A stretch of DNA of 64,000 nt, from positions 186,001-250,000 of the forward strand of contig NZ_CAMLDD010000003.1 of the NCBI RefSeq assembly GCF_946478785.1, written 5' to 3'. Under the pieces are notes generated by a model. It was not told where the DNA came from. It saw nothing but the letters and a program-made list of their open reading frames with translations, and did not search any database. Source of the stretch: an uncultured Flavobacterium sp. (GTDB lineage: Bacteria; Bacteroidota; Bacteroidia; Flavobacteriales; Flavobacteriaceae). This document shows, one piece after another, positions 63,950-64,000 of the stretch. Positions within the stretch are counted from its first letter, which is position 1. Every line of letters starts with the position of its first letter. The position numbers and the translations under genes are program-made.

Positions 63950-64000
63950 TTATTGAATTGATTTTATAATACCACCAATCGCATCTTTCAGAATCTGATT
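63950..64000 (-). CDS. C-terminus of an unknown protein, possibly a TetR-type regulator
   Basis: Only 16 codons plus stop are visible, ending with a helical sequence (NQILKDAIGGIIKSIQ). The short Ile/Lys-rich C-terminal helix and the position directly upstream of an RND operon behind palindromic elements suggest a TetR/AcrR regulator; the window ends before this can be shown. Confidence 0.3.
   Translation of the reverse strand, partial: NQILKDAIGGIIKSIQ

Overview
The window reads as chromosomal DNA of a Flavobacterium-like member of the Bacteroidota. The evidence is low GC content, A/T-rich intergenic DNA, promoters of the TAnnTTTG type (the Bacteroidota sigma-A -7 element, sometimes with an upstream TTG), almost no Shine-Dalgarno sequences before start codons, and a gene repertoire typical of flavobacteria. 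That repertoire includes MCC-type carboxylase, Mla/AsmA lipid transport, a TPS-TPP fusion, a J-KTSC protein, DUF4142 lipoproteins and HAE1 RND efflux. I saw no rRNA, tRNA, CRISPR array, prophage or intact insertion sequence.

Layout. 1-6.9 kb (mostly minus strand): a truncated membrane-anchored nuclease-like ORF, hemN, small membrane proteins, a DoxX protein, an acyl-CoA carboxylase beta subunit and lpxD. 7.4-13.9 kb: msrB, prfB with its programmed frameshift, threonine aldolase, YbaB, an S9 oligopeptidase and a cysteine-synthase-like enzyme. 14-18.3 kb: a TlpA-type thioredoxin lipoprotein gene interrupted by an in-frame TGA, a J-KTSC protein, small unknown genes and a YchJ-type protein. 18.4-26.4 kb (plus strand): a VWA/AAA pair, a GlcG-like protein, a two-component system, a Usp-like protein, bestrophin, and an unusual overlapping small-ORF cassette. 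26.4-33 kb: a MocR regulator divergent from a RarD-like transporter, a second DMT transporter, a leader region with two related Cys-rich mini-ORFs ahead of glutamate dehydrogenase, and a sterol-desaturase-family protein. 33-41.8 kb: DUF4142, a UDG-fold glycosylase, AraC, GH15 divergent from trehalose-6-phosphate synthase/phosphatase, and an FAD oxidoreductase. 41.9-50.7 kb: an mlaE-mlaF-mlaD-asmA operon and an overlapping GH130/GT4 pair. 50.8-57.6 kb: topoisomerase IB, DinB, VOC, DoxX, GNAT, Crp/Fnr and two secreted proteins. 57.7-64 kb: an RND efflux operon (adaptor, pump, outer-membrane factor), with the C-terminus of a possible regulator at the right edge.

How genes work together. Envelope functions dominate: Mla/AsmA lipid trafficking, lpxD and RND efflux. 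Stress functions form a second theme: trehalose synthesis, MsrB, topoisomerase IB, DUF4142, Crp/Fnr and the Usp-like/bestrophin pair.

The most informative non-standard signals are five. (1) Tandem Cys-rich leader peptides with an intervening terminator upstream of gdh. (2) A degenerate copy of the oprM signal-peptide region between the pump and outer-membrane-factor genes. (3) Four copies of an approximately 26-bp element upstream of the RND operon. (4) A 164-codon ORF with no internal Met that overlaps a 48-codon ORF directly behind a promoter. (5) Two pairs of dispersed palindromic repeats. No single locus is clearly a new defence or biosynthetic system; the gdh leader is the best candidate for undescribed regulation.
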